From JADKAV01 sp963769435 (GTDB lineage: Bacteria; Actinomycetota; Actinomycetes; S36-B12; UBA10799), in contig CAVYLN010000002.1 in assembly GCA_963769435.1 (NCBI GenBank), positions 186,001 through 250,000 of the forward strand: a DNA stretch of 64,000 bases. Reading direction: 5' to 3'. Below are positions 36,431 to 45,411 of this stretch, piece by piece; positions within the stretch are counted from its first letter, which is position 1, and every line of letters starts with the position of its first letter. The notes beneath the pieces were generated by a model. That model saw nothing but the letters and a program-made list of their open reading frames with translations, ran no database searches and had not been told where the DNA came from. The translations under genes were made by a program, and so were the position numbers.

Positions 36431-37323
36431 CAGCCGCGTTCGGCGAGGCGGTGCGGCTCGGGGATCTCCTCCACGTTGATGCCCACCATGGCCTCGCCGA
36501 GACCACGCGAGACCTTGGCCAGGATGTCGGGATCGTCGTAGTGGGTCGTGGCCGCCACGATGGCGGCAGCCCGCTCCGCCGGGTTCCCCGACTTGAAGAT
36601 ACCGCTGCCCACGAAGACGCCGTCGGCGCCCAATTGCATCATCATCGACGCGTCAGCTGGCGTGGCGATGCCGCCCGCGGTGAACATCACGACGGGGAGA
36701 GCGCCAGTGCGCGCGACCTCGGCCACGAGGTCGTAAGGCGCCTGCAGGTCCTTGGCAGCGAGGTACAACTCGTCCTCGGGAAGATTCGCGAGGCGCCGGA
36801 TCTCGTCGCGGATGGTGCGCATGTGGGTTGTTGCGTTCGACACGTCGCCGGTGCCTGCCTCACCCTTGCTGCGGATCATCGCCGCGCCCTCGGTGATGCG
36901 CCGCAGGGCTTCTCCCAGATTCGTCGCCCCACACACGAAGGGAACGGTGAACTGCCACTTGTCGATGTGGTGCGTGTAGTCCGCAGGTGTCAGCACCTCG
37001 GACTCGTCGATGTAGTCGACACCCAGCGATTGCAGGATCTGCGCCTCGACGAAGTGCCCGATCCGCGCCTTGGCCATGACCGGAATGGAGACCGCCTCGA
37101 TGATGCCGTCGATCAGATCCGGGTCGCTCATCCGCGCCACACCCCCCTGCGCGCGGATATCGGCGGGGACACGCTCGAGCGCCATGACAGCCACGGCCCC
37201 CGCGTCCTCGGCGATCTTCGCCTGCTCGGCGGTGACCACATCCATGATGACGCCGCCTTTGAGCATCTCGGCCATTCCGCGCTTCACGCGAGCGGAACCA
37301 GTCACGTGAGTGGGATCAGTCAT
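36427..37323 (-). CDS. pdxS: Pyridoxal 5'-phosphate synthase lyase subunit PdxS
   Basis: 298 residues from the ATG at 37323, preceded by AAAGGAAG. TIM-barrel signature segments are KGGVIMDVVTAEQAKIAEDA, ALERVPADIRAQGGVARMSD and VMAKARIGHFVEAQIL, with the Schiff-base Lys residues in MAKARIGH and RSKGEAGTGDV. With PdxT it makes PLP from ribose 5-phosphate, glyceraldehyde 3-phosphate and ammonia. It heads the pdxS-pdxT-yebC run. Confidence 0.97.
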   Translation of the reverse strand: MTDPTHVTGSARVKRGMAEMLKGGVIMDVVTAEQAKIAEDAGAVAVMALERVPADIRAQGGVARMSDPDLIDGIIEAVSIPVMAKARIGHFVEAQILQSLGVDYIDESEVLTPADYTHHIDKWQFTVPFVCGATNLGEALRRITEGAAMIRSKGEAGTGDVSNATTHMRTIRDEIRRLANLPEDELYLAAKDLQAPYDLVAEVARTGALPVVMFTAGGIATPADASMMMQLGADGVFVGSGIFKSGNPAERAAAIVAATTHYDDPDILAKVSRGLGEAMVGINVEEIPEPHRLAERGW

Positions 37324-37393
37324 TGGGAACTTCCTTTCAGGTCTATGCCAATGGTAGGGGCGGTCCCCCGCACCCGCCTAATGCCGTGCCCCC

Positions 37394-37954
37394 TCACCGG
37401 GTGCGGAGCGCCCGGGGGACTTCGTCGTCGAGTTCGATCGTTCGTGCGAGCGGTGCCGATCCCGCCAACCGGAAGAGTCGCACCATGCGCTGGCGACGCA
37501 CTGCCTGGCTGGCACGGACAGCGTCGTTGTGGAACCGCCTCGACCATGCCGCCTTCTGCACAACGGCGCCCAAATCGTCGAGTGTCCGCCTGCCATCGGG
37601 CTGGCGGGCGATCTCCGTGACGAGGTCGGTGTCGGAGAAGGCGGCTTCCAGTGCGTTCGTGAGTGCACTCTCGGCAAGGCACCGGGAGGCGGTGAAGTCC
37701 GCGTCGCTTGCCCGGGCCTGCGCCAGTGCCGTGTCCGCCGCGTCTGCCAACAGCACGCTGGTCGCCGGGTCGAGGCGTCCGGAACTGGCTAGTGAGAGAA
37801 CCTCGTTGGCGCGGTCCAAGAACTGACCCTGCACGGCGGCGCGGGAGATGTCCACACGATGATGCAGTCGATCGAGCCGGGCTGCGGTCTGCGACAGGTA
37901 GAGGACGAACAGAGCCACGAGGGCGATGACAAGGAATACGACCCACAGATCCAT
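37394..37954 (-). CDS. LemA-like membrane-anchored protein
   Basis: 186 residues. An N-terminal membrane helix (VVFLVIALVALFVLYL) precedes a helical domain beginning SQTAARLDRLHHRVDISRAA, a pattern close to LemA. The rest is helical with Arg-rich patches (RRQRMVRLFRLAG). The start overlaps the pimA stop (1 base shared). A hypothetical gene in the same place between pdxS and pimA is seen in mycobacteria. The function is unknown. Confidence 0.65.
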   Translation of the reverse strand: MDLWVVFLVIALVALFVLYLSQTAARLDRLHHRVDISRAAVQGQFLDRANEVLSLASSGRLDPATSVLLADAADTALAQARASDADFTASRCLAESALTNALEAAFSDTDLVTEIARQPDGRRTLDDLGAVVQKAAWSRRFHNDAVRASQAVRRQRMVRLFRLAGSAPLARTIELDDEVPRALRTR

Positions 37955-39133
37955 CAGGTGTCGTCCCGGTTCGGCCGGGCGAGGCGACCCACGAACTGAC
38001 CGCGCATGTCGTTTTCCACCCTCTCGCCCGCCGAGGTGACGCTCTCGTACACACGCTGCACCTCACGGGCCACCACGTCCCAGTCGAACTGCCGTGCCCG
38101 CGCATGCCCCGCGATGACCAGTTCCTCACGGCGCGCAGGTGAAGCGAGCACACTGAGCAGCACGTCGGCCAGCGAGTCGGGGTCCTCACTGGTGAACAAC
38201 TCACCAGTCCTGCCCCCGTCGAGGACCCTGGCGAAGGCCTCAAGGTTACTTGCCACGACCGCCGTGCCCGCCGCCATCGCCTCCAGGAGCACGATGCCGA
38301 AACTCTCGCCCCCGGTGTTGGGGGCTACATACACATCGGCGCTGGCGAAGGCGCGGACCTTGTCCGCATCGCTGACCAGTCCCAGGAAACGCACGTGGTC
38401 GCCGAACCCCTTCGGGCAGGTCGTCCATCAGGTCGGCGTGATCTCCGGGACCGGCCACCAGCAGTTCCAGTCCGGGGTGGGCCGCGATGAGCCTCGGCAA
38501 CGCCGCCAGCAGCACATGCAGACCCTTGCGCGGTTCGTCGATCCGACCGATGAAGAACAGCGTCGGGTCCTCGCGCGGATAGCCCGGCAGCGGTTCGGCG
38601 TTCTCGTACTCCGCGCACATCACGCCGTTCGGGATCAGCACGGCATCCCCGCCGAGATGCTTCACCAGCGTCTGGCGGGCAGCCTCGCTCACCGCGATGC
38701 GCGCGGAGATCTTCTCCATGGCCGTCTGCACCAGGTAGTAGGCGGCCGACAGGGCCCGGGATCGCGTCTGGGAACTGTGCCAGGTGGCGACCATCGGGCC
38801 GCGCGCAGCCCAGCACGCCAGCACGCTCAGGGTCGGAGATGCGGGCTCATGCACATGCAGGACCTCGAAATCCCCCTCCTTGATCCATCGTCTGACCCTC
38901 GCGGCCGACACCGGCCCGAAGTTCACCTTGGCCACCGAGCCGTTGTAGGGGACCGACACCGGCTTTCCCCCGTCGACCACGAACGGTTCGAGCGGATACT
39001 CGTCGTCATCGACAGGGGCGAGCACGCTGACCGTGTGCCCGAACCGTTCGAGCGTGACGGCGAGATCGCGCACGTGCGCCTTGACTCCGCCCGGGGACGT
39101 CCAGTCGTACGGGCAGACGATCCCGACCCTCAT
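37954..39133 (-). CDS. pimA: Phosphatidylinositol alpha-mannosyltransferase PimA (one frame break)
   Basis: About 392 residues from the ATG at 39133. The start MRVGIVCPYDWTSPGGVKAH is the PimA N-terminus, whose Gly-rich loop binds GDP. The N-terminal half runs to DDLPEGVR, where the frame changes near 38403; the C-terminal half resumes with VRFLGLVSDADKVRAFASAD and has the donor-binding GGESFGIVLLEAMAAGTAVV (E-x7-E). The family is GT4. PimA transfers the first mannose to phosphatidylinositol on the cytosolic side, starting PIM/LM/LAM synthesis. It overlaps patA by ATGA. Confidence 0.93.
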
Positions 39134-40059
39134 CCCGACCGCCGCGGATCGAGATCGGCCAGAAACACTGGCTGCAGCATGTGCCAGTGACCGGGGTGGG
39201 TTGCGATGCCTTCGGCCAACTGATCCGCCATCGATTGCGTGAACTGGGAGGCGGCCTCGATGAAGTCACCGTCGAAACGGTCGGAGGTCGTCCAGTCACC
39301 GGCAGGACGCTCGACCGGGGCGAACACATGCACATGCGCACGTGGGCCGGTGTAGTACAGCGCGCAGGCAAGCAGCGGAGCGCCGGTGAGCAGTGAGATG
39401 GCGGCGGGACCTATCGGCATCTTCGCCGGTTCCCCGAAGAACTCGACCTGCACGCCGTGACGGCTGAGATCCCGGTCCGCGAGTAGGGCCAGCAGCCCGT
39501 TGCCTTGCACGAGTTCCACCAATTGGTCGAAGACCCCTTCAGCACCGGCATGCGGGAGGATCTTCATTCCGAGCGTTCGGCGGAAGTCCAGGAACTCCTC
39601 GTAGAGCCGTTCCGGCCTGAGGCGCTCGGCGACGCTGATCACCTGGGCGAAATGGATACTGGCCCAGGCCCCTGTGAGGTCGTAGTTGCCGGCGTGCGGC
39701 ACCGCGAACACCACGCCGTCCCCCGCGGCGAGTGCGTCCTCCAGGTGATGGGCATTCACCGCTCGGTGACGATGGGTGATCTCCTCGGGGGTCCAAGACG
39801 GCAACCGGAAGGCGTCGCACCAGTAGCGCAAGTAGGACCGCATCCCCTCGTGGGAGACCTCGCGGATCTCGGCCTCGCTTGCGTCTGGCAGCACCCTTCG
39901 CAGGTTCTTCTCGAGTTGTTGCACGCCTTTGCCGCGCCGCCGCCAGGCGGTATCGGCGAATCGGTCGAAAAGTCCGTATGCCTGCTTCTCCGGCAGTGCG
40001 CGCACAATCCGCCAGCCGGTCGCGTAGGCCCAGTAGGTGACCTCGTCCTGGACGTTCAT
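39130..40059 (-). CDS. PatA-type PIM1 acyltransferase (lauroyl acyltransferase family)
   Basis: 309 residues; the ATG at 40059 overlaps the PI synthase stop (ATGA). The frame is open upstream, but that is a shadow of the neighbour. HAGNYDLTGAW contains the HxxxxD acyltransferase motif, with LADRDLSRHGVQVEFFG and MPIGPAAISLLTGAPLLA further on. In mycobacteria the equivalent enzyme palmitoylates the mannose of PIM. Its place between PI synthase and PimA supports the same role here. Peripheral membrane location is expected. Confidence 0.9.
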   Translation of the reverse strand: MNVQDEVTYWAYATGWRIVRALPEKQAYGLFDRFADTAWRRRGKGVQQLEKNLRRVLPDASEAEIREVSHEGMRSYLRYWCDAFRLPSWTPEEITHRHRAVNAHHLEDALAAGDGVVFAVPHAGNYDLTGAWASIHFAQVISVAERLRPERLYEEFLDFRRTLGMKILPHAGAEGVFDQLVELVQGNGLLALLADRDLSRHGVQVEFFGEPAKMPIGPAAISLLTGAPLLACALYYTGPRAHVHVFAPVERPAGDWTTSDRFDGDFIEAASQFTQSMADQLAEGIATHPGHWHMLQPVFLADLDPRRSG

Positions 40060-40658
40060 GCCATGGCCTGCCGGTACACATGCGCGAACCGCTGCCAGAC
40101 GGTGATCAGGACGAGCACCGCCAGGACGTACAGGGCCGCTGGAAGCAGGTAGGGGACCCCGAGGCCGAAGAAGAACGCGGGGACCAGCAGTATCAACAAT
40201 CGCTCGGTCCGTTCGGCGATCCCGACCTTGCAGTCCAGGCCCACGCTCTCCGCCCGTGCCCGCGCGTAGGAGATGACGAAACCGCCGACCAGGCAGACGA
40301 ACGCTGCGGCCTGCACCCCGACGGATTGACCTCGGACCGCCCAGATCAGGACCGATCCGAAGACGACGCCGTCGGCGACCCGGTCCATGGAGGAGTCCAG
40401 GAAAGCACCCCACACCCCGGTCCGGTTCTGCAGACGGGCCATCGTTCCGTCGAGCATGTCCGAGAACACGAACAACACCATGATCAGGATGCCAGGGACG
40501 AAATCACCTCTGGGGAAGAAGTACGCCGCCGAGGCACTCACGCCGACTGTGCCGATGATGGTCACCGCGTCCGGTGACAGCCCGATTCGCAACAGCCCTT
40601 TGGCAAGAGGTTCCACGACCTTGGCCAGGCCGGCCCGCACATTGGTCTGGTTCAACAT
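40056..40658 (-). CDS. pgsA: Phosphatidylinositol phosphate synthase (CDP-alcohol phosphatidyltransferase)
   Basis: 200 residues with about six membrane helices. The CDP-alcohol transferase motif is complete: DMLDGTMAR, then GAFLDSSMD (D..DG..AR........G...D...D). It would couple CDP-diacylglycerol to inositol 1-phosphate, giving PI-phosphate, the precursor of PI and PIMs. It leads the PIS - patA - pimA run, and is divergent from the gene at 40714. A second CDP-alcohol transferase of the PGP-synthase kind lies at 54.5 kb. Confidence 0.92.
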   Translation of the reverse strand: MLNQTNVRAGLAKVVEPLAKGLLRIGLSPDAVTIIGTVGVSASAAYFFPRGDFVPGILIMVLFVFSDMLDGTMARLQNRTGVWGAFLDSSMDRVADGVVFGSVLIWAVRGQSVGVQAAAFVCLVGGFVISYARARAESVGLDCKVGIAERTERLLILLVPAFFFGLGVPYLLPAALYVLAVLVLITVWQRFAHVYRQAMA

Positions 40659-40713
40659 GCAGGATTCCCTCCGAAGCAGCGTGGTCGCACCAACACATGC
40701 TATTAGTCGGGCC

Positions 40714-41605
40714 GTGACCTCTTACGGTTCCGGCGCGCCCCCGGTCGTTGTCGTGTTCGGGCTGCAGGACTCTCCAGTGCGCTGGTTGAGCCACCGACTG
40801 CGCGATTCGGGCGTCGTGGCGACCAGTTTGCAGTCGGAAATGTCCACGACTGCGGCGCAGGCGGTCTGCGCGGCCGCGGACGCGGGCGTGCACCTGTTCA
40901 GTGCCGGCCAAGGCATCGATGGCAGGTTCTTGGAGATCTGGCAGTTGCTGGCCGAGGCCGGCAAGCCACGTCTGATGCTGATCCATGATCTGGGTCCCGC
41001 GACTTTGGACGTCAATGAGGCCGCTGCGATCGCCTCCAGGGTCTTGGAGGAGGACGTGCTGACCGCAACCCTGCCACTACTCGACGACGACGAGCAGGTG
41101 ATCGGGGTGCTGGATGTGGCCACCGGTGAGCAGTTCTTCCCTGACGGCTCGGTGCTGGGCCCCCGTGACGACTTCAGCGAGGCCGTCGAGGCGGAGACGA
41201 ACACGCTGTTCGAGGCTGCGGACGCGGTCGGGGCGGATCCGCAAGACGGCCATGCGGGAGGGGTCCCTGAGTGTCGCGGCCACGCTCGACACCCGCAGTT
41301 CGGCCGGCGTGGCGTGGATGGTGGCGCACCTGCCGCCGCGGACCGTCCCCATCACGACCACCGTGTTGCCAGGCGACGATCCCCAAGTCGTGCTGCTCGC
41401 GGCTGGGCCAGAGGGCTGCTCGATCGGGCATGCCTTGGCGGTGATGGGTGGGCAATCACAGTCGGTGAACGTCGTGTCCCTCGCCGACCTCTTCGAACCT
41501 GGGCTGCGCAGGTCATTGCCACCCGGGGCTGTGGCGGCGGCCAGGTGCACCCCTGTTCCACAAGTCGGCTCCTGGCTGCTGGCTGCACCCCCGCTCGGCC
41601 GCTGA
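40714..41605 (+). CDS. Unrecognised protein, possibly a degenerate EF-G-like G domain (one frame break)
   Basis: About 296 residues from a GTG at 40714; a TATTAG element 9-14 bases upstream leaves little room for a leader, so the mRNA may be leaderless. N-terminal half: GAPPVVVVFGLQDSPVRWL, then VHLFSAGQGIDGRFLEIWQL and TATLPLLDDDEQVIGVLDVA. The last two resemble the parts of elongation factor G around its G domain (partner handling and the PLQLPIG.EDDF.G.VD.. segment), but there is no P-loop. The frame changes near 41235; the second half includes LSVAATLDTRSSAGVAWMV and VSLADLFEPG. The resemblance is weak. It is divergent from the PI synthase gene and convergent with HIT, with palindromic repeats immediately downstream. 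Confidence 0.55.
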
Positions 41606-41630
41606 CACCGACGACCAGGGAGGTTGCGAC

Positions 41631-41721
41631 GCGCGACCAGCGAGGTTGGAGAACGCACACCGCGTTGGAGAACCCACACGTGTGTTCTCCAACCTCGTGC
41701 ACAACCTCCAACCTCGTGCAC
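41631..41721 (-). repeat. Palindromic repeat, copy B (first of a tandem pair)
   Basis: Read on the minus strand it carries GAGGTTGGAGGTTGTGCAC then GAGGTTGGAGAACACACGTG and GTTCTCCAAC, i.e. a hairpin with 10-bp arms GTTGGAGAAC/GTTCTCCAAC around ACACGTGTGG, plus a second possible right arm. It shares its core with the element at 9081-9156 in opposite orientation. Confidence 0.85.
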
Positions 41722-41740
41722 GGGTGGCGGCGCCCAAGCC

Positions 41741-42384
41741 TCACGGGGCCGGCGGCCGCACAGCCACCGCGCGACCAGCGAGGTTGGAGAACGCACACCG
41801 CGTTGGAGAACCCACACGTGTGTTCCCAACCTCGTGCACAACCTCCAACCTCGTGCACGTGGCCCAAGCCCACCGGGGCCAGGCGGCCGCCACGAGATCC
41901 CTGGTCTCCTCCAAGAGTGCGGGCATGGTCTTGGTCCCACCCACCACGGTGATGAAATTCGTGTCGCCGCCCCATCGGGGAACCACGTGCTGATGCAGGT
42001 GCCCGGCGATCCCGGCACCCCCGATGGCACCCTGGTTCATCCCGATGTTGAAGCCCTGCGGAGCGGCCACGGACCGCATCGCGGTCATCGCGGACTGCGT
42101 GAACTCCGAGAACTCGAGCAACTCAGCGGCCGTCAGTTCGGTGTAGTCCGGAATATGCCGGTAGGGGCATACGAGCATGTGACCCGGGTTGTACGGGTAG
42201 AGGTTCAACACCACGTAGACCAGTTCTCCGCGGTGGACGATCAGCGCCTCGGGGTCCGCCAGGTCGGCACACGGCAGAACGGGCAGTCGTTTCCCGCGTC
42301 CTGGTGGTCGGGGCGATTCTCACCCTTGATGTAGGCGATCCTGTGGGGTGTCCACAACCGGTCCCAACCCGAGGCGCCGGCCAT
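41741..42384 (-). CDS. HIT-family nucleotide phosphorylase/hydrolase (one frame break; C-terminus encoded by repeat)
   Basis: The ATG at 42384 shares a base with the thrS stop. The N-terminus SGWDRLWTPHRIAYIKGENR and a CPFC zinc pair are typical of the actinobacterial Rv2613c-like HIT protein. The frame changes near 42276; the rest reads LYPYNPGHMLVCPYRHIPDY and ends its conserved part with the catalytic GHLHQHVVPRWGGD (HxHxHxx) and LLEETRDLVAAAW. The Rv2613c group acts as an Ap4A phosphorylase. Beyond AAAW no stop occurs for about 45 codons, because a palindromic repeat has replaced the normal end; the first stop lies in the flank of the neighbouring repeat. It is part of the conserved thrS-HIT-PIS order. 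Confidence 0.85.
41769..41858 (-). repeat. Palindromic repeat, copy C (second of the tandem pair, inside the HIT 3' end)
   Basis: Nearly identical to 41631-41721 with a period of 138 bp and one base deleted (TGTTCCC for TGTTCTCC). The flanks are also duplicated (CCCAAGCC, CGGGGCC, GGCGGCCGC), so a unit including part of the HIT gene end was copied. It is translated as the last part of the HIT open frame. Confidence 0.85.
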
Positions 42385-44333
42385 CAGACCTGTCGCTTCT
42401 GCGCAACCGCTGCGACCACCTCGTCGATGGCCTCATCGATGGGGACCCCGTTGCGCTGCTCGCCGTCACGGAACCGGAAACTGACCGCCCCCTTGGCGAT
42501 GTCGTCGTCGCCGGCGATCCACATGAACGGAACCTTCTGCTTCTGCGCGTTGCGGATCTTCTTGGGCATTCGATCGGAACTGGTGTCGACCTCCGCCCGG
42601 ATCCCCGCCGCCCGCAGGCGGCCGATGGCCTCCTGCAGGTACTCGATGTGCTGATCCGCCACCGGGATCCCGATGACGGTCACCGGCGCCAGCCAGGGCG
42701 GGAAGGCGCCGGCGTAGTGCTCGAGCAGGACCGCGAAGAAGCGCTCGATGGAGCCGAAGAGCGCTCGGTGAATCATGATCGGGCGCTCCCGCGTGCCGTC
42801 CGGCCCCTGATATTCGAGGTCGAATCGTTGCGGAAGCTGGAAATCGACCTGGATCGTCGACATCTGCCAGGTGCGCCCGATCGCGTCCTTGGCCTGAACC
42901 GAGATCTTGGGACCGTAGAACGCCGCCCCACCCTCGTCCATCACCAGTTCGAGGTCCTGCGCCACAGCGGCCTCGTAGAGGATCCGCGTGGCCTCCTCCC
43001 ACTCCTGCTCGGTCCCGATGCTCTTTTCCGGGTCGCGGGTGGACAACTCGAGGTAGAAGTCCGTCAGCCCGTAGTCCTTGAGAAGCTCCAGGACGAAGGT
43101 CAGCAGACTGTCCAGTTCGGCCGGCATCTGCTCGCGTGTGCAGTAGATGTGCGCGTCATCCTGCGTGAACCCACGTGCGCGGGTGAGCCCCTGCACGACC
43201 CCGGACTTCTCGTACCGGTACACCGTGCCGAACTCGAACAGACGTAGCGGCAGCTCGCGGTAGGAACGTCCCCGCGCGGAGAAGATCAAATTGTGCATCG
43301 GGCAGTTCATCGGCTTGAGGTAGTAGTCCGCGGAGTCCATGTGCATGGGCGGGTACATCCCGTCGGCGTACCAGTCGAGATGGCCCGACTTCTCGAAGAG
43401 CGCGCCCTTCGTGACGTGGGGAGTGCTGACGAACTCGTACCCAGCGTCCAGATGTCGCTGCCGGGAGTAGTCCTCCATGACCGTGCGGACGATCCCACCC
43501 TTGGGATGGAAGACGGCCAGCCCAGATCCGATCTCCTCCGGGAATGAGAACAGATCGAGTTCGGAGCCGAGTTTGCGATGGTCGCGGCGGGCCGCCTCCT
43601 CCAGGAAGTGCAGGTATTCCTTGAGTTGGTCCTTGGACGGCCATGCGGTCCCGTAGATCCGCTGCAGTTGTGGGTTCCGCTCGTCGGAGAGCCAGTACAC
43701 CGCGGCCGTGCGCATCAACTTGACCGCGTTGGGCGGGATGTACTTGGTGTTCGGCACATGCGGGCCGCGGCACAGATCGGACCAGCACACAGCACCCTTG
43801 CGGTCGACGTTGTCGTAGACGGTCAGTTCCGCCCCGCCGGTCTCCATGATCTCGTCGCTGTTGCCGCCCTTCTTGCCGATCAGTTCGATCTTGAAGGGTT
43901 CGGTGGCCAGTTCCTTCTGAGCCTCCCCCTCGGTCACCACCCGACGATGAAAACTCTGTCCACTCTTCAGGATCTCGATCATCCGCTTCTCGATGCGGGT
44001 CAGGTCCTCGGGGTGGAACGGCTCGGTGACGCTGAAGTCGTAGTAGAAGCCGTCTTTGACCGGCGGGCCGATCCCGAGTTTGGCTTCCGGGAACAGGTCC
44101 TGCACCGCCTGGGCGAGAACGTGTGCGGTCGAGTGGCGCAGAACAGCCAGCCCCTCGGGATCGTCGGTGCCGACAGCCTCCAGCCGATCCCCCGGCCGGA
44201 CCCGGTAGTCCAGATCCCGCAGTTCCCCGTTGACCCGGGCCACCACCACCGTCCGGTCGTCGAGGACCTCGCCGGCAGTGGCACCGTCGGCCACGGCACG
44301 TGGTTCACCTGCAACGATCACTTCAACAGACAC
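42384..44333 (-). CDS. thrS: Threonyl-tRNA synthetase
   Basis: 649 residues from a GTG at 44333 preceded by AGGAAGG. The N-terminal TGS domain is short (VEVIVAGEPRAVADGATAGE). The editing domain has HSTAHVLAQAVQDLFPEAKL and the zinc/His site near CWSDLCRGPHVP. The class II core has MNCPMHNLIFSARGRSYREL, RYEKSGVVQGLTRARGFTQD (motif 2) and MIHRALFGSIERFFAVLLEH (motif 3). The C-terminal anticodon domain ends VAQKRQV. No T-box-like leader is visible in the 78 bp upstream. Confidence 0.97.
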   Translation of the reverse strand: MSVEVIVAGEPRAVADGATAGEVLDDRTVVVARVNGELRDLDYRVRPGDRLEAVGTDDPEGLAVLRHSTAHVLAQAVQDLFPEAKLGIGPPVKDGFYYDFSVTEPFHPEDLTRIEKRMIEILKSGQSFHRRVVTEGEAQKELATEPFKIELIGKKGGNSDEIMETGGAELTVYDNVDRKGAVCWSDLCRGPHVPNTKYIPPNAVKLMRTAAVYWLSDERNPQLQRIYGTAWPSKDQLKEYLHFLEEAARRDHRKLGSELDLFSFPEEIGSGLAVFHPKGGIVRTVMEDYSRQRHLDAGYEFVSTPHVTKGALFEKSGHLDWYADGMYPPMHMDSADYYLKPMNCPMHNLIFSARGRSYRELPLRLFEFGTVYRYEKSGVVQGLTRARGFTQDDAHIYCTREQMPAELDSLLTFVLELLKDYGLTDFYLELSTRDPEKSIGTEQEWEEATRILYEAAVAQDLELVMDEGGAAFYGPKISVQAKDAIGRTWQMSTIQVDFQLPQRFDLEYQGPDGTRERPIMIHRALFGSIERFFAVLLEHYAGAFPPWLAPVTVIGIPVADQHIEYLQEAIGRLRAAGIRAEVDTSSDRMPKKIRNAQKQKVPFMWIAGDDDIAKGAVSFRFRDGEQRNGVPIDEAIDEVVAAVAQKRQV

Positions 44334-44382
44334 TGGACTGCCTTCCTGGCCGGCGGGATGAAATCAGTCTACTGAGACCGGG

Positions 44383-44413
44383 AGCCGGCGTTCCGGACCG
44401 GCGATCGCCGGCT
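44383..44413 (-). terminator. Inverted repeat after the thioesterase gene
   Basis: AGCCGGCG and CGCCGGCT form 8-bp arms 15 nt apart directly at the thioesterase stop, and a nested CCGGCGATCGCCGG palindrome covers 44398-44411. It has no T tract. It may be a terminator or an overlapping structural element between thioesterase and thrS. The rest of the 78-bp gap (44334-44411) carries the thrS ribosome site only. Confidence 0.4.
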
Positions 44414-44867
44414 ACTGCCTCGGCGCGTTCGGCTTCAACGTCCACGTCACGCCCATGCGACCGGTGACCGTGCCGTCCTCGGTCGCGAGAGTGATGTCCA
44501 CGACGAACTCCGGCCTGCTGCCCGACTCCAACTCTGTCAGGACCTCCTGCGCGGTGCGGGTCATGACGGCGGTGGCGACGATGGTCCCCATGGCCACCTT
44601 CTGGTAGGCGATGTTCGCCTCCACCGCCAGCGGAGTCACTGCCGACAGGTGGTCGGCGAAGTTCCCGAGGACCAGGGCGCCCGATGCGGACTCCCCCAGC
44701 GTGAACATGGCACCGGCGTGGGGACCCCCGATGTGGTTGTGGAAGGCCGCCTGATCCGGCAGGCGGAGCACCGCCGTGGTCGCGTTGAGTTCGTCGAACT
44801 GCAGACCCAGGGTGCCCACCATCGGGACCAGTGTCGGCATGGCCGATTTCACGGCGTCGAAATCCAT
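44412..44867 (-). CDS. Hotdog-fold thioesterase, DUF4442/PaaI-like
   Basis: 151 residues from the ATG at 44867. The hotdog signature HNHIGGPHAGAMFTLGESAS spans the central helix, with its catalytic-type Glu in GESASG. ANIAYQKVAMGTIVATAVM and GRMGVTWTLKP form the following strands. It probably hydrolyses acyl-CoA thioesters; the substrate is unknown. It lies upstream of thrS and is divergent from the HAD phosphatase gene. Confidence 0.85.
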   Translation of the reverse strand: MDFDAVKSAMPTLVPMVGTLGLQFDELNATTAVLRLPDQAAFHNHIGGPHAGAMFTLGESASGALVLGNFADHLSAVTPLAVEANIAYQKVAMGTIVATAVMTRTAQEVLTELESGSRPEFVVDITLATEDGTVTGRMGVTWTLKPNAPRQ

Positions 44868-44913
44868 GATTCAGAGCATTCCACGCGATCTCAGTACGCG
44901 TTACGGTCGGGGG

Positions 44914-45408
44914 GTGACCGTGACTGTCTTTGATCTGGACGGTGTGCTGGCAGACGTCCGGCACCGACTCCACTACCTCGACGAACGACCGAAGAACTGG
45001 CGGGGATTCTTCGCCGCGGCGGTCTCGGACCCATTGCTCGAGCAGGGCATGCGGGCCGTCGAGGAGGCCACGGCGGCGGGCTCGGAGATCGTCTACGTGA
45101 CCGGTAGGCCCGGTCGATGCCGCGCAGACACTGTCTCATGGCTGGCCCGACACGGACTGCCACAGGGCATATTGCACATGCGCCCCAACCGGGATCGCCG
45201 TCCAGCCCGTTTCTACAAGGCCGACGTGATCCGCCGCATCGCGTCGGAGCAGGACCTCGTGGCCGTCATCGACGACGACGATCAGGTCGTCGCTCACCTC
45301 CGCGAAATGGGCTTGCCCGTTCTGCATGCGACCTGGATGCACTCGGTCACAGGGCAGGAGCAACTGGAGCTGCTGGAACAGGCCCAGGAGTCCGAGGGTC
45401 GCACCTGA
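44914..45408 (+). CDS. HAD-superfamily phosphatase (polynucleotide kinase 3'-phosphatase-like)
   Basis: 164 residues from a GTG at 44914 (a GTG at 44920 is also possible). Motif I is FDLDGVLADVRHRL, with the nucleophile Asp and the acid/base Asp. Motif II is YVTGRPGRCR, the motif III Lys is in YKADVIRRI and motif IV is VIDDDDQVV. The short cap-less layout and the VRHRLHYL stretch resemble the phosphatase domain of T4-type polynucleotide kinases, but no kinase domain is attached. It converges with the antiporter gene (3-bp gap). Confidence 0.8.
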   Translation: MTVTVFDLDGVLADVRHRLHYLDERPKNWRGFFAAAVSDPLLEQGMRAVEEATAAGSEIVYVTGRPGRCRADTVSWLARHGLPQGILHMRPNRDRRPARFYKADVIRRIASEQDLVAVIDDDDQVVAHLREMGLPVLHATWMHSVTGQEQLELLEQAQESEGRT

Positions 45409-45411
45409 GAA

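Noticed and set aside
41624..42334. Small open frames within the repeat pair (both strands)
   Set aside because: They are translations of the palindromic elements themselves with no ribosome sites or conserved protein features.
44334..44411. T-box leader for thrS
   Set aside because: The 78-bp space is too short and has only the ribosome site and an inverted repeat belonging to the thioesterase end.
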